A stretch of DNA of 45,267 bases. Origin: a virus. The translations under genes and the position numbers were made by a program. Position 1 is the first letter of the stretch, and each line of letters opens with the position of its first letter. The stretch covers positions 1-45,267 of the IMG/VR virus record IMGVR_UViG_3300044837_000033; one strand, written 5' to 3'. The notes below the pieces were generated by a model. That model worked only from the letters and a program-made list of their open reading frames with translations, was not told where the DNA came from and ran no database searches. Of this stretch, positions 45,228 to 45,267 are shown piece by piece.

Positions 45228-45267
45228 GGGGGGAGGGGGGTCTTCAAAATACCCCCCCTTCCTTCTT
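45228..45267. other. G/C-run hairpin at the right edge, possible packaging site
   Basis: GGGGGG-A-GGGGGG (45228-45240) is followed by TCTTCAAAATA and CCCCCCC (45252-45258), which can fold into a stem-loop; a pyrimidine tract ends the window. The CAAAATA-C-run pattern repeats at positions 4-15 of the window. Confidence 0.4.

Noticed and set aside
1-45267. tRNA genes, integrase, repressor or toxin-antitoxin pair
   Set aside because: No cloverleaf with TTCRA arm, no tyrosine or serine recombinase motif and no small HTH repressor gene was seen on either strand.

Overview
The window reads as an essentially complete genome of a tailed phage with a long non-contractile tail (siphovirus type), about 45 kb, opened at or near its DNA-packaging region. 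Every convincing gene lies on the + strand. Strong AGGAGG-type ribosome binding sites, frequent GTG starts, C/G-ending codons (strongest in the capsid and tail tube genes) and a Cpl-7-type endolysin point to a high-GC Gram-positive host, probably Actinomycetota; the genus cannot be told from the sequence. No integrase, excisionase or repressor was recognised, so a lytic lifestyle is the simplest reading.

Layout. (1) 1-2.9 kb: small membrane and coiled-coil genes, a terminase-small-like gene, an HNH nuclease, a very acidic protein and the endolysin. (2) 2.9-6.1 kb: a connector-like protein and fibre or appendage proteins. (3) 6.1-24.2 kb: large terminase, portal, a small head protein, a fused protease-capsid gene with an internal start, head-tail connectors, two tail-tube paralogues, tail chaperone, tape measure, Dit, collar-like protein and the ReqiPepy6 Gp37-like tail protein. 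(4) 24.2-24.8 kb: holin and a second membrane protein. (5) 24.8-30.5 kb: a terminator-flanked structured RNA with a pseudoknot, then small membrane proteins, two related larger membrane proteins (DUF6353-like) and companions. (6) 30.5-34.2 kb: one 1246-residue protein carrying an SF3 helicase, an archaeo-eukaryotic-type primase and a family B DNA polymerase with proofreading exonuclease. (7) 34.3-40.0 kb: tiny genes, many of 22-53 residues with one membrane helix, several behind a repeated terminator / -10-like box / inverted-repeat cassette; an SSB-like protein; and an AT-rich, repeat-bearing gap that may be the origin. (8) 40.0-45.2 kb: SF2 helicase, leader peptide, VRR-NUC nuclease, RecB/Cas4-like nuclease, a 931-residue RNA polymerase beta-prime-like protein and a small downstream gene, closely packed or overlapping.

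How it may work together. The phage seems to carry its own replication core in one polypeptide, helped by an SF2 helicase, two PD-(D/E)XK nucleases and an SSB-like protein, plus its own transcription enzyme of the single-polypeptide YonO/QDE-1 type. The repeated cassettes may separate host-driven transcription of the small membrane genes from phage-driven read-through. A strand-biased ATATTY hexamer seen about 50 times on the + strand and about 4 times on the other is not explained by any annotated feature. Function calls rest on motifs read by eye; no database search was possible.
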